Below are positions 29,616 to 29,869 of a stretch of DNA of 29,869 bases, piece by piece. The notes under the pieces were generated by a model that saw nothing but the letters and a program-made list of their open reading frames with translations, did no database searches and had not been told where the DNA came from. Within the stretch, counting starts at the first letter, position 1. The number at the start of each line of letters is the position of its first letter. The translations under genes were made by a program, and so were the position numbers. This DNA is from a virus. The DNA lies in the IMG/VR virus record IMGVR_UViG_3300046468_000998, positions 1-29,869 of that record; one strand, 5' to 3'.

Positions 29616-29869
29616 TTATTTAATGAATTGTTTTAATTCTGGTGCTTTCCATCCTTCTGGCTTTAATACCTTACCATCTTCACGTTTAATTACTTTACCT
29701 GTTTCTGGATTAATCTTTGCAAAGTTAGTATTCATTACTTCATTCCATGCTGCTTCACTATCCCAGCCTGCTGCACGAATAGCGCCCATAGTAACAACTA
29801 AAATATCAACTAGCGCATCAAGTTGCTCTACTTTATCTTCTGCAACAACTGCGTCTACTAATTCACCAT
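29616..29869 (-). CDS. MazG-like nucleotide pyrophosphohydrolase, C-terminal part
   Basis: The last 83 residues of a gene whose start lies beyond the window. The visible part has a helical acidic motif (GELVDAVVAEDKVEQLDALV, then DILVVTMGAIRAAGWDSEAA) that fits the ExxD metal-binding helices of the all-alpha NTP pyrophosphohydrolase fold. It ends in the signature segment NTNFAKINPETGKVIKREDG and GKVLKPEGWKAPEL. Such enzymes hydrolyse (d)NTPs to monophosphates; in phages they may adjust nucleotide pools or alarmone levels. Only the C-terminal half is seen, so the N-terminal ExxE motif cannot be confirmed. Confidence 0.7.
   Translation of the reverse strand, partial: GELVDAVVAEDKVEQLDALVDILVVTMGAIRAAGWDSEAAWNEVMNTNFAKINPETGKVIKREDGKVLKPEGWKAPELKQFIK

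Noticed and set aside
1-29869. Integration site or prophage end associated with the tRNA genes
   Set aside because: The tRNAs are phage-type with small phage genes between them, there is no integrase, and no direct repeat of a tRNA 3' end was seen.

Overview
The window looks like part of the genome of a large tailed phage (Caudoviricetes), most likely a T4-like myovirus from a marine or aquatic habitat. The reasons are the visibly AT-rich sequence, dense packing with short overlaps, three giant repeat-built tail-fibre-type genes, a PhoH ATPase, a GroES-like co-chaperonin, an interleaved cluster of ten tRNA genes, and a recurring GATAAATA element close to the T4 late-promoter consensus. No capsid, terminase or replicative polymerase gene lies inside the window, so both the T4-like placement and the host are inferred.

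Almost everything is on the minus strand; only phoH (21309-22067) is on the plus strand. Read in the direction of minus-strand transcription (right to left), positions 29869-26297 hold a MazG-like pyrophosphohydrolase (cut by the window edge), small unknown proteins, a 183-residue protein resembling one piece of bacterial DNA polymerase III alpha, a disordered acidic protein, the GroES-like protein and a possible GT-A-type glycosyltransferase. Positions 26307-22742 are a small-gene and tRNA region. Ten CCA-encoding tRNAs (Arg, Leu-TAA, Gly, CAT, a long-variable-arm tRNA with anticodon TAT, Tyr, Asp, Glu, Pro, Ser-ACT) alternate with proteins of 43-120 residues. Strong sigma70-type promoters (TTGACA, 17-nt spacer) stand in front of several of these genes. 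The region ends with a DUF2805-like protein and a HAD-family phosphatase.

The phoH gene and the HAD gene converge on a strong bidirectional terminator (22070-22094). Left of phoH, positions 21157-16106 form a tight minus-strand operon: two unknown proteins, an overlapping i-spanin/o-spanin pair for lysis, a J-domain protein, a full-length ClpA-type AAA+ unfoldase with an IGF ClpP-docking tripeptide, and an unknown protein. Together with the GroES-like gene this suggests that the phage manipulates host protein folding and degradation. The left half (16059-1) is a virion-structural block: a 56-residue protein, a 122-residue protein, giant proteins of 1824, 677, 1626 and 846 residues, and the start of another. 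The giant proteins share repeat modules, which suggests module shuffling and duplication.

The points most worth following up are the ClpA/J-protein pair, the Pol III alpha fragment, two tRNAs with unusual anticodons, early promoters that share an identical 12-mer in the spacer, and the repeat architecture of the fibres.
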